This document shows, piece by piece, positions 31,780 through 40,274 of a stretch of 41,391 bases of DNA (the first letter of the stretch is position 1; every line of letters starts with the position of its first letter). Made by a program: the position numbers and the translations under genes. The notes under the pieces were generated by a model, which worked only from the letters and a program-made list of their open reading frames with translations, did no database searches and was not told the DNA's origin. The DNA comes from Bacteroidales bacterium (lineage in GTDB: Bacteria > Bacteroidota > Bacteroidia > Bacteroidales > F082): the NCBI GenBank assembly GCA_017439405.1, contig JAFSJF010000070.1:1-41391 (forward strand), in the 5' to 3' direction.

Positions 31780-31868
31780 AATTCAGAATGTAGAATGCAG
31801 AATGATGTCGCAATGCGACGCTGGGCTTCGCCCCTATTCTTAATTCTGCATTCTTAATTCTGCATTCA
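31780..31868. repeat. Heptad-repeat element with two internal hairpins between mutA and mutB
   Basis: On the plus strand the heptads AATTCAG, AATGTAG, AATGCAG, AATGATG run from 31780 to 31807; on the minus strand AATGCAG and AATTAAG alternate twice from about 31866 down to 31837. AGAATGCAGAAT (31792-31803) pairs with ATTCTGCATTCT (31843-31854), enclosing two hairpins: GTCGC/GCGAC (31807-31819) and GGGC/GCCC (31823-31833). The mutA stop codon (TGA, 31868-31866) overlaps the first minus-strand unit. Confidence 0.8.
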
Positions 31869-33716
31869 TTTTGTTATACCTAATTGTTGTTGGAACTCCT
31901 TTAAGGTCTCAAGCACATTGCTCTTGACGTGGATGAAATACTTCAGTCCGGCCTCTTTTAGGATGTCGGCTGTGCCTTCGGGGTTGCCGGCCAGCACCAC
32001 GATGGTTTCGTTCTTCAATTCCTCGAAAATCTTAAGGGCGTTGCCTTCGCCATATTCCTCATCGGACGAGCAGATGACCACGATTTCGGGTTTCTCCTTG
32101 CGGGCAGCGGCGATGCCTTCGTCCAAAGTCTTGAAGCCAGGGTTGTCGACGACTTGGAAGCCGGCGCAGGCGAAGAAGTTGGAGGCGAAGTTGGCGCGGG
32201 CCTTGCGCATGGCGAGGTTGCCGTAGGTGAACATCCAAGCGACGGGACGCTTGTGGTCTTGGGCATAGACATCGGTGGCGTAGCGCAGCTTCTCGAACTG
32301 TTGCGCGGCGCGGAAGGTGACGATGGTTTCGACCTCGGCCTTCTCGTCGCGGCGGTCGTCGGCTTCCATCACCCAAGCCTCGGGCGTGAACTTGAGGCTC
32401 TCGGTGAAGTTCGGGAACTGGTTGGTGCCAAGGATGGTCTCGCGGCGGGTGGCCACGTTGCTGAACTTCTTGGCGGCGCTTTCCTTAATCAAGCCTTGGA
32501 TCATGCCCTTGCGGACGGCTTCGAGATAGCCACCTTCGTCCTGGATCTTGTTGAACAGGTCCCAAGCGGCCACGGCCAAGCTCTCGGTGAGGTTCTCGAT
32601 GTAGTAGGAACCTGCGGCGGGGTCGGCCACTTTGTCGAAGTGCGATTCCTCTTTGAGAATCAATTGCTGGTTTCGGGCGATACGGTCGGCGAAGTCGGTG
32701 GGCAGCTCAAACGGTGCGTCGAACGGCAACACGGTGAACGAGTCGACACCTCCCAGCACAGCTGACATCGTGCCAGTCGTAGTGCGCAGCATGTTGACGT
32801 AGGCATCATACAAGCTCATGCCCAACTCGGCGTTGGTGGCGTGGATGTGCATCTTGGCGTTCTCTTCCTTGCCGCCGTAGGCCTTCACGATGTTGGCCCA
32901 AAGCAGGCGGTAGGCACGCATCTTGGCCATCTCCATGAAGTAGTTCTGTCCGACAGCGACGTTGAAGCGCATCTTGGGAGCAATCTCATCGACAGTCAAG
33001 CCCTTCTCGGTCAGTTTGTCGAGGTACTCGGCACCTACCGAAAGGGCGAAGGCCATTTCTTGGACAATCGTCGAACCGGCGTTGGTGAACACATGCGCGT
33101 TGACTCCGATGGTCTGGAAGCCAGGCATCTCGGCTTTCACCACGATGTAGGCCAGTTCCATGTCGGCACCCTCGGTGATGTACCACACGCCACGGCGCAG
33201 GTAACGCGTCAGCGGGTCGTAGTTGAGTGAGCCTTTGATGTCTGGAATCTTGGAGAGCATCTCCAACAACGGGAGGTGATACTTGTTGTTGTAGAAGTTG
33301 ATTTCCACCGCCTTCTGGTCGATGCCGTTGAGCAGCGTCGAGATGGCGATGGTGTCGTAGGCCTTGTCCATCTCAAGCTTGAACCCGATGCTGTTGGCGC
33401 CACGGCTGATGGCGTTGAGGGCAACCTTGTTTGCCTCATGCACGTCTTTCACGGTGATGTCCTGACGGATGAGCCATTCGTTGCCTTCGGCTTTGTTGCC
33501 TCGAACGTAGGGGAACTCATTGGGTTGCTGACCCGTCCAAGGGATGTCGGCAAGGTTTTCGGCACGGTAGTAAGGCCTCACGTTGAAGCCTTCTGCGGTG
33601 CGCCAAACCAGCTTTTTGTTGTAGTCTGCCCCTTTGAGGTCTTTCTCGATGACGGCTTCCCATTCCTGGGTCGTCACCGGTGGAAATTCCTCGAAGAGTT
33701 TCTTTTTTTCTTCCAT
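31866..33716 (-). CDS. mutA: Methylmalonyl-CoA mutase small subunit
   Basis: This 616-residue protein is the non-catalytic partner of MutB. It has the same two-domain design: a TIM-barrel part ([70 protein letters not shown]) and a C-terminal flavodoxin-like domain ([39 protein letters not shown]). The domain lacks the D-x-H-x-x-G cobalamin ligand motif, as expected for the small subunit: the equivalent stretch reads [12 protein letters not shown]. Length and partner order (mutA then mutB) match the classical heterodimeric enzyme of Propionibacterium and Bacteroides/Porphyromonas. It is the promoter-proximal gene of the pair, but I could not identify its -7 element. Confidence 0.96.
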   Translation of the reverse strand: MEEKKKLFEEFPPVTTQEWEAVIEKDLKGADYNKKLVWRTAEGFNVRPYYRAENLADIPWTGQQPNEFPYVRGNKAEGNEWLIRQDITVKDVHEANKVALNAISRGANSIGFKLEMDKAYDTIAISTLLNGIDQKAVEINFYNNKYHLPLLEMLSKIPDIKGSLNYDPLTRYLRRGVWYITEGADMELAYIVVKAEMPGFQTIGVNAHVFTNAGSTIVQEMAFALSVGAEYLDKLTEKGLTVDEIAPKMRFNVAVGQNYFMEMAKMRAYRLLWANIVKAYGGKEENAKMHIHATNAELGMSLYDAYVNMLRTTTGTMSAVLGGVDSFTVLPFDAPFELPTDFADRIARNQQLILKEESHFDKVADPAAGSYYIENLTESLAVAAWDLFNKIQDEGGYLEAVRKGMIQGLIKESAAKKFSNVATRRETILGTNQFPNFTESLKFTPEAWVMEADDRRDEKAEVETIVTFRAAQQFEKLRYATDVYAQDHKRPVAWMFTYGNLAMRKARANFASNFFACAGFQVVDNPGFKTLDEGIAAARKEKPEIVVICSSDEEYGEGNALKIFEELKNETIVVLAGNPEGTADILKEAGLKYFIHVKSNVLETLKEFQQQLGITK

Positions 33717-33759
33717 TTGTTGTTTGTTTGATTGATATTCTGTTATGTGTAGAGTCGAA

Positions 33760-34782
33760 TTACCTTTGCCTGAAGCCCCAATTCATGCCGATGAGGTCAA
33801 CTTGGGTCTTCGGCGATAGTGATGCCGTTCCGGTCAAGTTGATGCGCGACGAGAACACGCCAAAGCCGCCGTTGACGTTGGTGTAGTCGGGAATCGTTTG
33901 GGCGAAGCTCTCCGAAGGAGAGTTGACTTGGATGTAGTTGTAAAGCTCACGACCACCGGCTGCCACATGGATTTCGAACGGTCCGAAGACGCGGTCCACA
34001 TTGAGCGTGTCGGCTCCGATGGCCGAGCGCAGGGCGTTAAAAAGCGTATTCTGGTTATATCTGACCACGAAGAAGTTGTTTTCTGTTTCCAAGTCGTTGA
34101 TACTCAATGCTCCGTATGACCAGCTCACTTGCTTTTCGGTCATGGCTTCGTTGGGCTTCTGTTCCCTGTAATTGAACGTCATGGTCACCTCATAGACGGC
34201 AGCGTTGTCGGCGGGACGAAACGACACCTTGCCGTACTTGTCGTTGGCGTTGGGCGAAAAGGTCACCGACTGGGTGAGGATCTTGAATTCCTCGCCGCCC
34301 ACGATGCCCGTTTCGGAGGTGATGGTGTCGTTGCCCCTCACGATGGCAAGCCCGTACTTGTATTCGGCGTTGCCGATGTTCGTGTTGAATCTCTCGGTAG
34401 TGTAATAGACTTTCTGGTCGGGGGCATAGAATGTGCCCTCGTGCTTGTCGTGGATGGTGATTGTGTCAAGGACGATGACGCGCCCGGTCGGCTCGTAGGT
34501 GTTGCCATAGCCCTTTTTGTATTCGATGATTTGCGCATTGAGCTTGCCCGGATAGTTCGACGAGTCGGCAATCAGGGCCACCTGCGACGCGTCGATGGGG
34601 TTGTCGTTGCTGCCCGAAAAGGCCCTGACGATTTTCACGTAGTTCGTGTCTTGCGTGACGTCGATTAGTCCGTAAACCACCGGAACATCCTTATAGTCAG
34701 CGTAAAGTTCCACTTTGGTGTTGCAGGAAGCCAGGAATCCGATCAGCATTGCGCAAACAAAGAACAAGTTTGTTTTTCTCAT
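33760..34782 (-). CDS. Lipoprotein of unknown function, tandem paralog A
   Basis: The 340-residue protein has a lipoprotein signal (LIGFLASCNTKVELYADYKD, Cys20). I cannot assign it to a named family with confidence. It shares many blocks with the next gene upstream (34852-35907): YADYKDV, DTN-(Y/F)-VKI, GSNDNPIDA, ALIADSSNYPGKL, TFYAPDQK-(V/L)-YYTTERFNTN, GGHD/GGRELY and NxNGGxGxFSSR. These are clear paralogs from a tandem duplication. The pattern of short strands and absence of enzyme motifs suggest a structural or binding role at the outer membrane. It reads toward mutA and has its own -7 element. Confidence 0.78.
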   Translation of the reverse strand: MRKTNLFFVCAMLIGFLASCNTKVELYADYKDVPVVYGLIDVTQDTNYVKIVRAFSGSNDNPIDASQVALIADSSNYPGKLNAQIIEYKKGYGNTYEPTGRVIVLDTITIHDKHEGTFYAPDQKVYYTTERFNTNIGNAEYKYGLAIVRGNDTITSETGIVGGEEFKILTQSVTFSPNANDKYGKVSFRPADNAAVYEVTMTFNYREQKPNEAMTEKQVSWSYGALSINDLETENNFFVVRYNQNTLFNALRSAIGADTLNVDRVFGPFEIHVAAGGRELYNYIQVNSPSESFAQTIPDYTNVNGGFGVFSSRINLTGTASLSPKTQVDLIGMNWGFRQR

Positions 34783-34808
34783 GGTTGATGATGTTTGTTT
34801 AGAATTTG

Positions 34809-34816
34809 CAAAGATA
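34809..34816 (-). promoter_or_regulatory. -7 element of lipoprotein paralog A
   Basis: On the minus strand TATCTTTG (34816-34809) lies 26 bp before the ATG at 34782. A CAA (minus-strand TTG, 34833-34835) is 16 bp away, slightly short of the usual spacing. Confidence 0.45.
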
Positions 34817-34851
34817 AGGTTTTTTCGGGAAGCAACGCCTAAAATGATGAA

Positions 34852-35907
34852 TTATTCTTCCCTAAACCCCCACGCCGACTTTGAGAAAAGGTCTCTCTTC
34901 GTGGAGGCAGAAAGCGACAACGGCTTTTCGAGGATGGTGCGCGACGAGAAAAGACCAGTCCCTCCGTTGATGTTGGTGTAGGTGGAAATGAGTGAATAAG
35001 GGCTGTTCAGTTGGGCTTGATTTGCAAGATAATAGTAATACAGGTCGTGACCACCGGCACTGATGGACACGACAACACCATCCACGTGGCGAACCACGTT
35101 GGGATGATTGACATTCACTACGGTGTCGCCGCCGATAGCATTCTCAAGGGCATTGAACAGCCAGTTGACGGAGTATTCCAGATAATAGCAGTCGGAAGTG
35201 CCTTCGACGCGGGTAAACTCGTCGATGGGTTTTACGCCAAAGGAGCGGTGGACATTTTTGCGGGTCGCCGCATGGCCGGCATGTTGTTCGCGGTAGTCGA
35301 ATCGGATTCTGACATCGTAAAGCGAAGCGGCTCCGTCTGCCTTGAAGGTGATTTTCCCCACGGCATCGCTTGGTGCCAGCTGGAAAGCCATACTGCTCGA
35401 AAGGATACGAAACTCTTGGCTGCCAACCATGCTGGTTTGCGCCGTAAGCGTGTCGCCGTCGGGCTTCACTGCCACAAGCTTGTATTTGTATTTCTTACCG
35501 TCCTTGTTGGTATTGAACCGCTCCGTGGTGTAATAAAGCTTTTGGTCGGGGGCATAAAAGGTGCCTAACTCTTTATTGTGGATGGTCATCGTGTCCAAGA
35601 AGAACTCGCGGTTCGTGGGTTCGTAAGGGCCGCCGTTGGTGCTTTTCAGTTCGATGAAACGGGTTTCCAGCTTGCCTGGATAGTTGCTCGAATCGGCAAT
35701 CAGGGCGACTTCGTTGGCATCGATGGGATTGTCGTTCGACCCGCAAAAGGCGCGGATGATTTTCACGAAATTGGTGTCGGCCTGGGGGTCAATCAGCGCG
35801 TAAATGACAGCGACATCCTTATAGTCTGCATAGAGGTCCACTTTCGTGCTGCACGAGCCGAGAAACATGGGCAAAGCCACCAAAATCGCAAAGAATGGGT
35901 TTTTCAT
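34852..35907 (-). CDS. Lipoprotein of unknown function, tandem paralog B
   Basis: The ATG at 35907 starts a lipoprotein signal (MKNPFFAILVALPMFLGSC, Cys19); the longer reading upstream overlaps the divergent promoter region. The mature part of the 351-residue protein aligns over its whole length with paralog A. It begins STKVDLYADYKDVAVIYALI and has the same YAPDQKLYYTTERFNTN and NINGGTGLFSSRTI blocks, but a longer insert near HVDGVVVSISAGGHDLYYYY. No catalytic motif was recognised. It is divergent from the second PNGase F-like gene, with only 100 bp between the two start codons, so the two may be coregulated. Conservation of this pair beside a PNGase F gene in other genomes would be informative. 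Confidence 0.78.
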   Translation of the reverse strand: MKNPFFAILVALPMFLGSCSTKVDLYADYKDVAVIYALIDPQADTNFVKIIRAFCGSNDNPIDANEVALIADSSNYPGKLETRFIELKSTNGGPYEPTNREFFLDTMTIHNKELGTFYAPDQKLYYTTERFNTNKDGKKYKYKLVAVKPDGDTLTAQTSMVGSQEFRILSSSMAFQLAPSDAVGKITFKADGAASLYDVRIRFDYREQHAGHAATRKNVHRSFGVKPIDEFTRVEGTSDCYYLEYSVNWLFNALENAIGGDTVVNVNHPNVVRHVDGVVVSISAGGHDLYYYYLANQAQLNSPYSLISTYTNINGGTGLFSSRTILEKPLSLSASTKRDLFSKSAWGFREE

Positions 35908-35926
35908 GACGAAACAATTGACGCCA

Positions 35927-35934
35927 CAAAGATA
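35927..35934 (-). promoter_or_regulatory. -7 element of lipoprotein paralog B
   Basis: On the minus strand TATCTTTG (35934-35927) lies 19 bp before the ATG at 35907 and 40 bp from the divergent element at 35974. Confidence 0.45.
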
Positions 35935-35973
35935 GTATTTTTCTTTTCCTCCGCATTGTTTCACAATTATTTC

Positions 35974-35981
35974 TATTTTTG
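35974..35981 (+). promoter_or_regulatory. -7 element of the second PNGase F-like gene
   Basis: TATTTTTG lies 26 bp before the ATG at 36008. No TTG was found at the standard -33 distance. Confidence 0.5.
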
Positions 35982-36007
35982 TCACCGAAATACCAAAACA
36001 CAATCAG

Positions 36008-38551
36008 ATGAAAAAATCCTTCTTGCTTGCAGCGCTTTTCCTCTTGGCCTTCACCGCAAAGGCGCAGGTGGAATACGTTTACGACTTCAACAGCCTCAGC
36101 GAAGGCTCGCAAAACCTCAACGGCCAGGACGGCTGGCTGACGCATTACCACAACGCCCCCTCGTCACAGGACTTCGACGTCAGCTACGTTTGCGGATCCG
36201 ACATGGCCCCTGACGAGAGCCTCGCCGTTTGGTATCCCTACGGCGGCTCAGGCGTGGGTCGCACGGCCACGCGCAAGGCTTCCGGCAACTTCAACTTCAG
36301 CTTCCAAAACGGCGGCATCATGGATCTTGAGATGGACATGAACCGCACTTGGTGGGGCGCGTTTTTCGGCGTGGGTCTCGACGGCGACGGCGACGGCCAC
36401 ATCCTGCCCGGCATGACCGACAGTGATGGCGGCGTTTATCTTTTCGTGAAAAGCCAAGGCGACAGCGGCCATTCCAAAGTGTGCCTGCCCGACGGCTCGA
36501 GCATCGAGTTCGACTACGAGCAAGGCGGATGGAGCCGCTACAAGATGTCGTTCGACTTCGGGGCCTACGACGGCGCGGGCGCGGTGACGGTGTTCGTGAA
36601 GCCCGGCTGCCAAGGCGAATGGATCCAGATGGCGGGCTGCACCAACGTTTGCATGAACCTCACGCCCGGCAGCGGCGACAAATTGGACTACCAAGTGTGG
36701 GACGGCCTCTTCTTCCACTCGCAAGGCGGCACGGGCGGCTTCGACAACCTGCTTGTGCGCCAGCAGCCCGACGGCAACGCCCAACTCATCGAAATGGCCG
36801 ACATCCCCAACCAACTGATTTTCAACGGCCCAATTACCCTTGTTGCCACGGCCTCGTCGGGGCTGCCTGTCAGTTTTGAGATGATGGAAGGTCCCGCCAC
36901 GATTGACGGCAACATTTTGACCTTGACGGGCGAGACGGGCATCGTAAAACTGAAAGCCACGCAAGCCGGCAACGCCAACTGGCTTCCCGCCCCCGACGTG
37001 GTGAAGACCTTCGAGGTGGTCGATCCGTATGCCTATGAGCCAGAGGTGAAAATTCGCAGGCCGTATGAGGGAACAAAAGTGTATATGAGTGAAATTCATC
37101 CAGTTATGATTGTCGTTTCGGCCTACATCGAGCATCCCGAAGTCATCAAGTTCACCGGAGTCAAGGCAAGTGTGGACGGCATGGACATCCCTTTGCAGAC
37201 CGACTATCCCGACGACCCCGACAACGGCTATTACTACGGCTTCTGGACACCTTCGGGCTTCGGTGACTTCGACATGACCGTCAGCGTGACGCAATCGGGC
37301 GACAAAGTGACAACCTTCAGCAACAGCTTTGAGGTCACCGACCAGATTGACAACCAATTGGACGTGGTGACCATGAACGGCGACTTGGTTTGCACCCCGA
37401 CTGTCCACAGCGCGAAAGGCGAATACATGATGCCCTCGCACGTGGGCGCGTTCAACAACATCATGGCACACTACGACCACACCTGCGTGAACGGCCTATG
37501 CGATGGTTACGACCGCGTGGGCGGCGTGAAAATCAGGAACTATCGCGGCGAATGGGTGGAGCTGTTCCGCTACATCACGCCCTTCGGCGTGCAGTGCGAC
37601 GACGACGTGGACGTAAGCGACTACACATCCTTGTTGCAAGGGTTGGTGGAAATGGAGTTCTACATGGAAAGCTGGGCCGGCAGCGGCTACAACCCGACCT
37701 TGATTTTCAGCTTCACCAAAGGCGCGCCCGACTACCTCTATGCCGACATTGACGAGATTTGGTTCGGCACCTACGCTTTCGGCGACTATGCCAACCGGCA
37801 GCCTGTGCCCGTCGTGGATTACTCCTTCAGCGACCAAGCTGAAGCCGCCAAGCTGAAAATCACGACGACCGGCCACAATTGGAGTAGCGGCACAAACAAT
37901 TGCTACAATACTGGAAACGCCGCCGAGTTTTACGAAGCCACGCACCATGTTCTCGTGAACGGCCAAAACAAGTACGACCAACACCTGTGGCGCACCTGCA
38001 CCCCCAATCCGGCTGGCTGCCAGCCGCAAAACGGCACTTGGACCTACAACCGAAGCGGCTGGTGTCCGGGCAGCATCGGCATGGTGTGGGATTTCGACCT
38101 CACGGAATGCTTAGCCGCCGGCCAAGCCGAACTGTTCTACCAATTCGACCCGACCTATCTCGACCTATGCCATCCCAACCACCCCGACTGCATCAACGGC
38201 GTGACCTGCACCGAATGTGCCGCCCCTGACAATCCCGTGTTGCGCGTGGCAGGCAAGGTGGTCACTTTCAGCAATGACGAGAACCTATTGGTAAGCGTCC
38301 ACGAAGCCCATGCCGAACCTGCATTCCATGTGGAGATTTATCCCAATCCCGCCAAGGGACAATTCACTCTCCGCACCGACTACGACAAGGGCGCCGTCAG
38401 CGTGATGATGCTCAACATGCAGGGCCAGATGGTGATGTTCTTCACCGTCGAAGGCCAGCGCACCATCGACGTGAGCCGTTTGCCCGCCGGAGTTTATGCT
38501 TTGCAGATGCTGGGTGGCAGCGTGGTGACGGAGAAAATCGTCATTGAATAA
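36008..38551 (+). CDS. PNGase F-like peptide:N-glycanase, T9SS-secreted (paralog 2)
   Basis: This 847-residue paralog of the 8389 gene has the same domain order: signal peptide (TAKA|QVEY), N-terminal beta-sandwich-like region (LNGQDGW, WWGAFFGVGLDGDGDG, GFDNLLVR; about 20-250), two Ig-like segments (about 260-445), PNGase F N- and C-domains (about 455-750), and a T9SS type A sorting domain (about 770-847). Core motifs are CDGYD...VELFRYITPFGVQ, KGAPDYLY, GNAAEFYEATH and NGTWTYNRSGWCPG. The residues matching D60, E118 and E206 of the classical enzyme are D502, E554 and E640, all present. Unlike paralog 1 it has no susCD beside it. The two copies differ through most of their length, so the duplication is not recent; different glycan or protein preference is a reasonable guess. 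Confidence 0.85.
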   Translation: MKKSFLLAALFLLAFTAKAQVEYVYDFNSLSEGSQNLNGQDGWLTHYHNAPSSQDFDVSYVCGSDMAPDESLAVWYPYGGSGVGRTATRKASGNFNFSFQNGGIMDLEMDMNRTWWGAFFGVGLDGDGDGHILPGMTDSDGGVYLFVKSQGDSGHSKVCLPDGSSIEFDYEQGGWSRYKMSFDFGAYDGAGAVTVFVKPGCQGEWIQMAGCTNVCMNLTPGSGDKLDYQVWDGLFFHSQGGTGGFDNLLVRQQPDGNAQLIEMADIPNQLIFNGPITLVATASSGLPVSFEMMEGPATIDGNILTLTGETGIVKLKATQAGNANWLPAPDVVKTFEVVDPYAYEPEVKIRRPYEGTKVYMSEIHPVMIVVSAYIEHPEVIKFTGVKASVDGMDIPLQTDYPDDPDNGYYYGFWTPSGFGDFDMTVSVTQSGDKVTTFSNSFEVTDQIDNQLDVVTMNGDLVCTPTVHSAKGEYMMPSHVGAFNNIMAHYDHTCVNGLCDGYDRVGGVKIRNYRGEWVELFRYITPFGVQCDDDVDVSDYTSLLQGLVEMEFYMESWAGSGYNPTLIFSFTKGAPDYLYADIDEIWFGTYAFGDYANRQPVPVVDYSFSDQAEAAKLKITTTGHNWSSGTNNCYNTGNAAEFYEATHHVLVNGQNKYDQHLWRTCTPNPAGCQPQNGTWTYNRSGWCPGSIGMVWDFDLTECLAAGQAELFYQFDPTYLDLCHPNHPDCINGVTCTECAAPDNPVLRVAGKVVTFSNDENLLVSVHEAHAEPAFHVEIYPNPAKGQFTLRTDYDKGAVSVMMLNMQGQMVMFFTVEGQRTIDVSRLPAGVYALQMLGGSVVTEKIVIE

Positions 38552-38555
38552 ACGT

Positions 38556-38585
38556 TGTAGAGACGGTGTGCACACCGTCTCTACA
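38556..38585. repeat. 30-bp perfect palindrome, identical to the one after proS
   Basis: TGTAGAGACGGTGTG (38556-38570) is followed directly by its exact reverse complement (38571-38585). All 30 bp are identical to 14516-14545. It begins 4 bp after the PNGase F-like stop and lies between convergent genes, so it may terminate both. Confidence 0.92.
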
Positions 38586-38599
38586 GACACAACCGATTT

Positions 38600-40132
38600 C
38601 TATTCCTTCACCACCTTGTCCGCGAACACCTTGCCGTCTTCCATGATGACGCGCATCGTGTATGCGCCGGAGGCCAGGCCTTGCAGGTCGAGGCGCTCCA
38701 GGCCGTTGCGCTGGCTGCGCACCATGCGGCCTTGAAGGTCGTAAAGCTCTATCTGCGTGGGCGTCACGTCCGGCGAGTATTGCAGGTGCAGCTCGTCCTG
38801 GGCAGGGTTGGGCCAGTAGGCGTAGGGGCGCACGATGATGCCCTGCTCCTCCATGCCATCGTAGTCGTCGTGGACGATGACATAGAAGGCCTCCGTGTGG
38901 TCCACATAACCTGTTGGCGTCCGAAGCGTGTTGATGCCCATGACGGCCACGCTGTTGTCGTCAAGCACTTCCATCATGCCAAAATTCCTGCCGACCTCAC
39001 GCTCAAGGCAATGGCGCTGCCAAACGATGTTCAGGTCTTGGTCCATCTTCACCACCGACACTTGGGCCGGCCTGTACCAGCCTTGTGTGAAATAGGCGAA
39101 ATAGATGTGCCCGTCCTTGCTCCTCTCCAAGCCGATGGACTGCGCTCCATTCCCGTATTGCGTGTACGGCTCCGAGAGGAACTTCCTGCTTTCCAGCAGG
39201 TTGAAGTCGCTGTCGTATTTCATCACCGCAACGCCGTCGTCCTCGATATAAGGAACCAAGAGGGAAGGCCTGCTGTAGCTCCTTGCGACGAAAAAGCCGC
39301 CGTCCTCCATGCCAACTAGCTTTGTCCTAGACGCATCCATGCTGAATATCACATAGTGAGGCAAACTGGTCTCCCACGGCAGGACGTAGAGATTCGTGAC
39401 GTTGAACAGCGAGTCCAGCATATAGCAGTATACATAAGGATGTTGTGGTCTGCAAGTGTCGTCCTTGACTTCTTGTTGGAATTGGCCGTAAAGGCAATAC
39501 CTCAAGGGCGATTGGCTGAACACCCTGAAGCCTTTGGCCAATCTCGATTCTATTTTCAACGTGTCGTTGCAGACCCGGTATTTGATGGTGCCGTCGGTGC
39601 CGATTCTGGCAAAATGGTATGCCGGATAGGTGTGGGTATAATCATAATAAGCAAGGATGATGTCGCCGTTGGGGTCGAGGATGGGGCCGGCACAATGGCC
39701 CATGAAGCTGGCCAACGGAACGATGGTCTCTGTGGTGTCCAAAGCCAGATCGTCGCCCAGTTTCCGTATCCTCAACGCGCATCCTTCATTGTCGTTGTCG
39801 TTGTAGTACTCGGCAAGGATGTTTCCCTTGCCTTGAGGGTCTTTCGCAGTGAGGTGCCACGGAAGGTATTCATACGGAATGAACAAGGTGTCGGTCACGG
39901 CAAGCTGCGAGTCAAGCCGCGACGCCTTGTGCAACACATAGCCCAACGCGGCGAAAGGGTATTCGTCGGCCATCAGTATGCCTCCGAGGAGGCTGCCGTC
40001 CGACATTTCCATGAAGGTGGAGGACTGGGCGCTGTGCGGGCCCATGTTGTGGTGGGCGATGGTGTCGACCGTCTGGGCCGAAAGGCGGCAGAACGCAAAA
40101 ACGGCGACAAGGGTAACGATGTTTCTTTTCAT
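38600..40132 (-). CDS. T9SS-secreted protein, paralog of the 432 gene
   Basis: The ATG at 40132 (MKRNIVTLVAVFAFCRLSA|QTVD) gives a signal peptide; 15 further in-frame codons upstream run into the MITE-like repeat. The 510-residue protein has the same design as the one at 432-1886: an unassigned central region with shared blocks (GTIKYR; Y-D-S/Q-x-FNLL-x-x-x-x-F; DLN-x-x-W; VRPYAYWPNPAQDELHLQ) and a T9SS type A sorting domain at the end (IELYDLQGRMVRSQRNGLER, ASGAYTMRV). About 61 of the last 77 residues are identical between the two, more than in the central regions, as expected if the sorting domain is exchanged or more constrained. No enzyme motif was recognised. Confidence 0.85.
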   Translation of the reverse strand: MKRNIVTLVAVFAFCRLSAQTVDTIAHHNMGPHSAQSSTFMEMSDGSLLGGILMADEYPFAALGYVLHKASRLDSQLAVTDTLFIPYEYLPWHLTAKDPQGKGNILAEYYNDNDNEGCALRIRKLGDDLALDTTETIVPLASFMGHCAGPILDPNGDIILAYYDYTHTYPAYHFARIGTDGTIKYRVCNDTLKIESRLAKGFRVFSQSPLRYCLYGQFQQEVKDDTCRPQHPYVYCYMLDSLFNVTNLYVLPWETSLPHYVIFSMDASRTKLVGMEDGGFFVARSYSRPSLLVPYIEDDGVAVMKYDSDFNLLESRKFLSEPYTQYGNGAQSIGLERSKDGHIYFAYFTQGWYRPAQVSVVKMDQDLNIVWQRHCLEREVGRNFGMMEVLDDNSVAVMGINTLRTPTGYVDHTEAFYVIVHDDYDGMEEQGIIVRPYAYWPNPAQDELHLQYSPDVTPTQIELYDLQGRMVRSQRNGLERLDLQGLASGAYTMRVIMEDGKVFADKVVKE

Positions 40133-40152
40133 GTTTCTGCTTGGTTTTTGAA

Positions 40153-40262
40153 AGGGTGTGCCAAAACCCGAGTGCATGCCAAAGGTTGTTGTTCCCGTAT
40201 GGCGTCCGTATGTTCCCGAACATCCGGCTCTCAGGGAGGCACTTGGGGCATGGGCACACCCT
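40153..40262. mobile_element. MITE-like element with AGGGTGTGCC inverted ends
   Basis: AGGGTGTGCC (40153-40162) is matched by GGCACACCCT (40253-40262), and imperfect symmetry continues inward (ACCCGAGTGCATGCC against GGAGGCACTTGGGGCAT). The 110-bp unit has no gene. AGGGTGTGC-type ends occur on Bacteroidota IS elements, so this may be a deleted or non-autonomous copy. It occupies most of the spacer upstream of the T9SS gene, where its promoter should be. Confidence 0.5.
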
Positions 40263-40274
40263 CCCGTCGGTTTT

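Noticed and set aside
31760-31865. Cobalamin riboswitch between mutA and mutB
   Set aside because: The spacer lacks a B12-box-like sequence and is explained by heptad repeats and two small hairpins; a riboswitch would be expected ahead of mutA instead.
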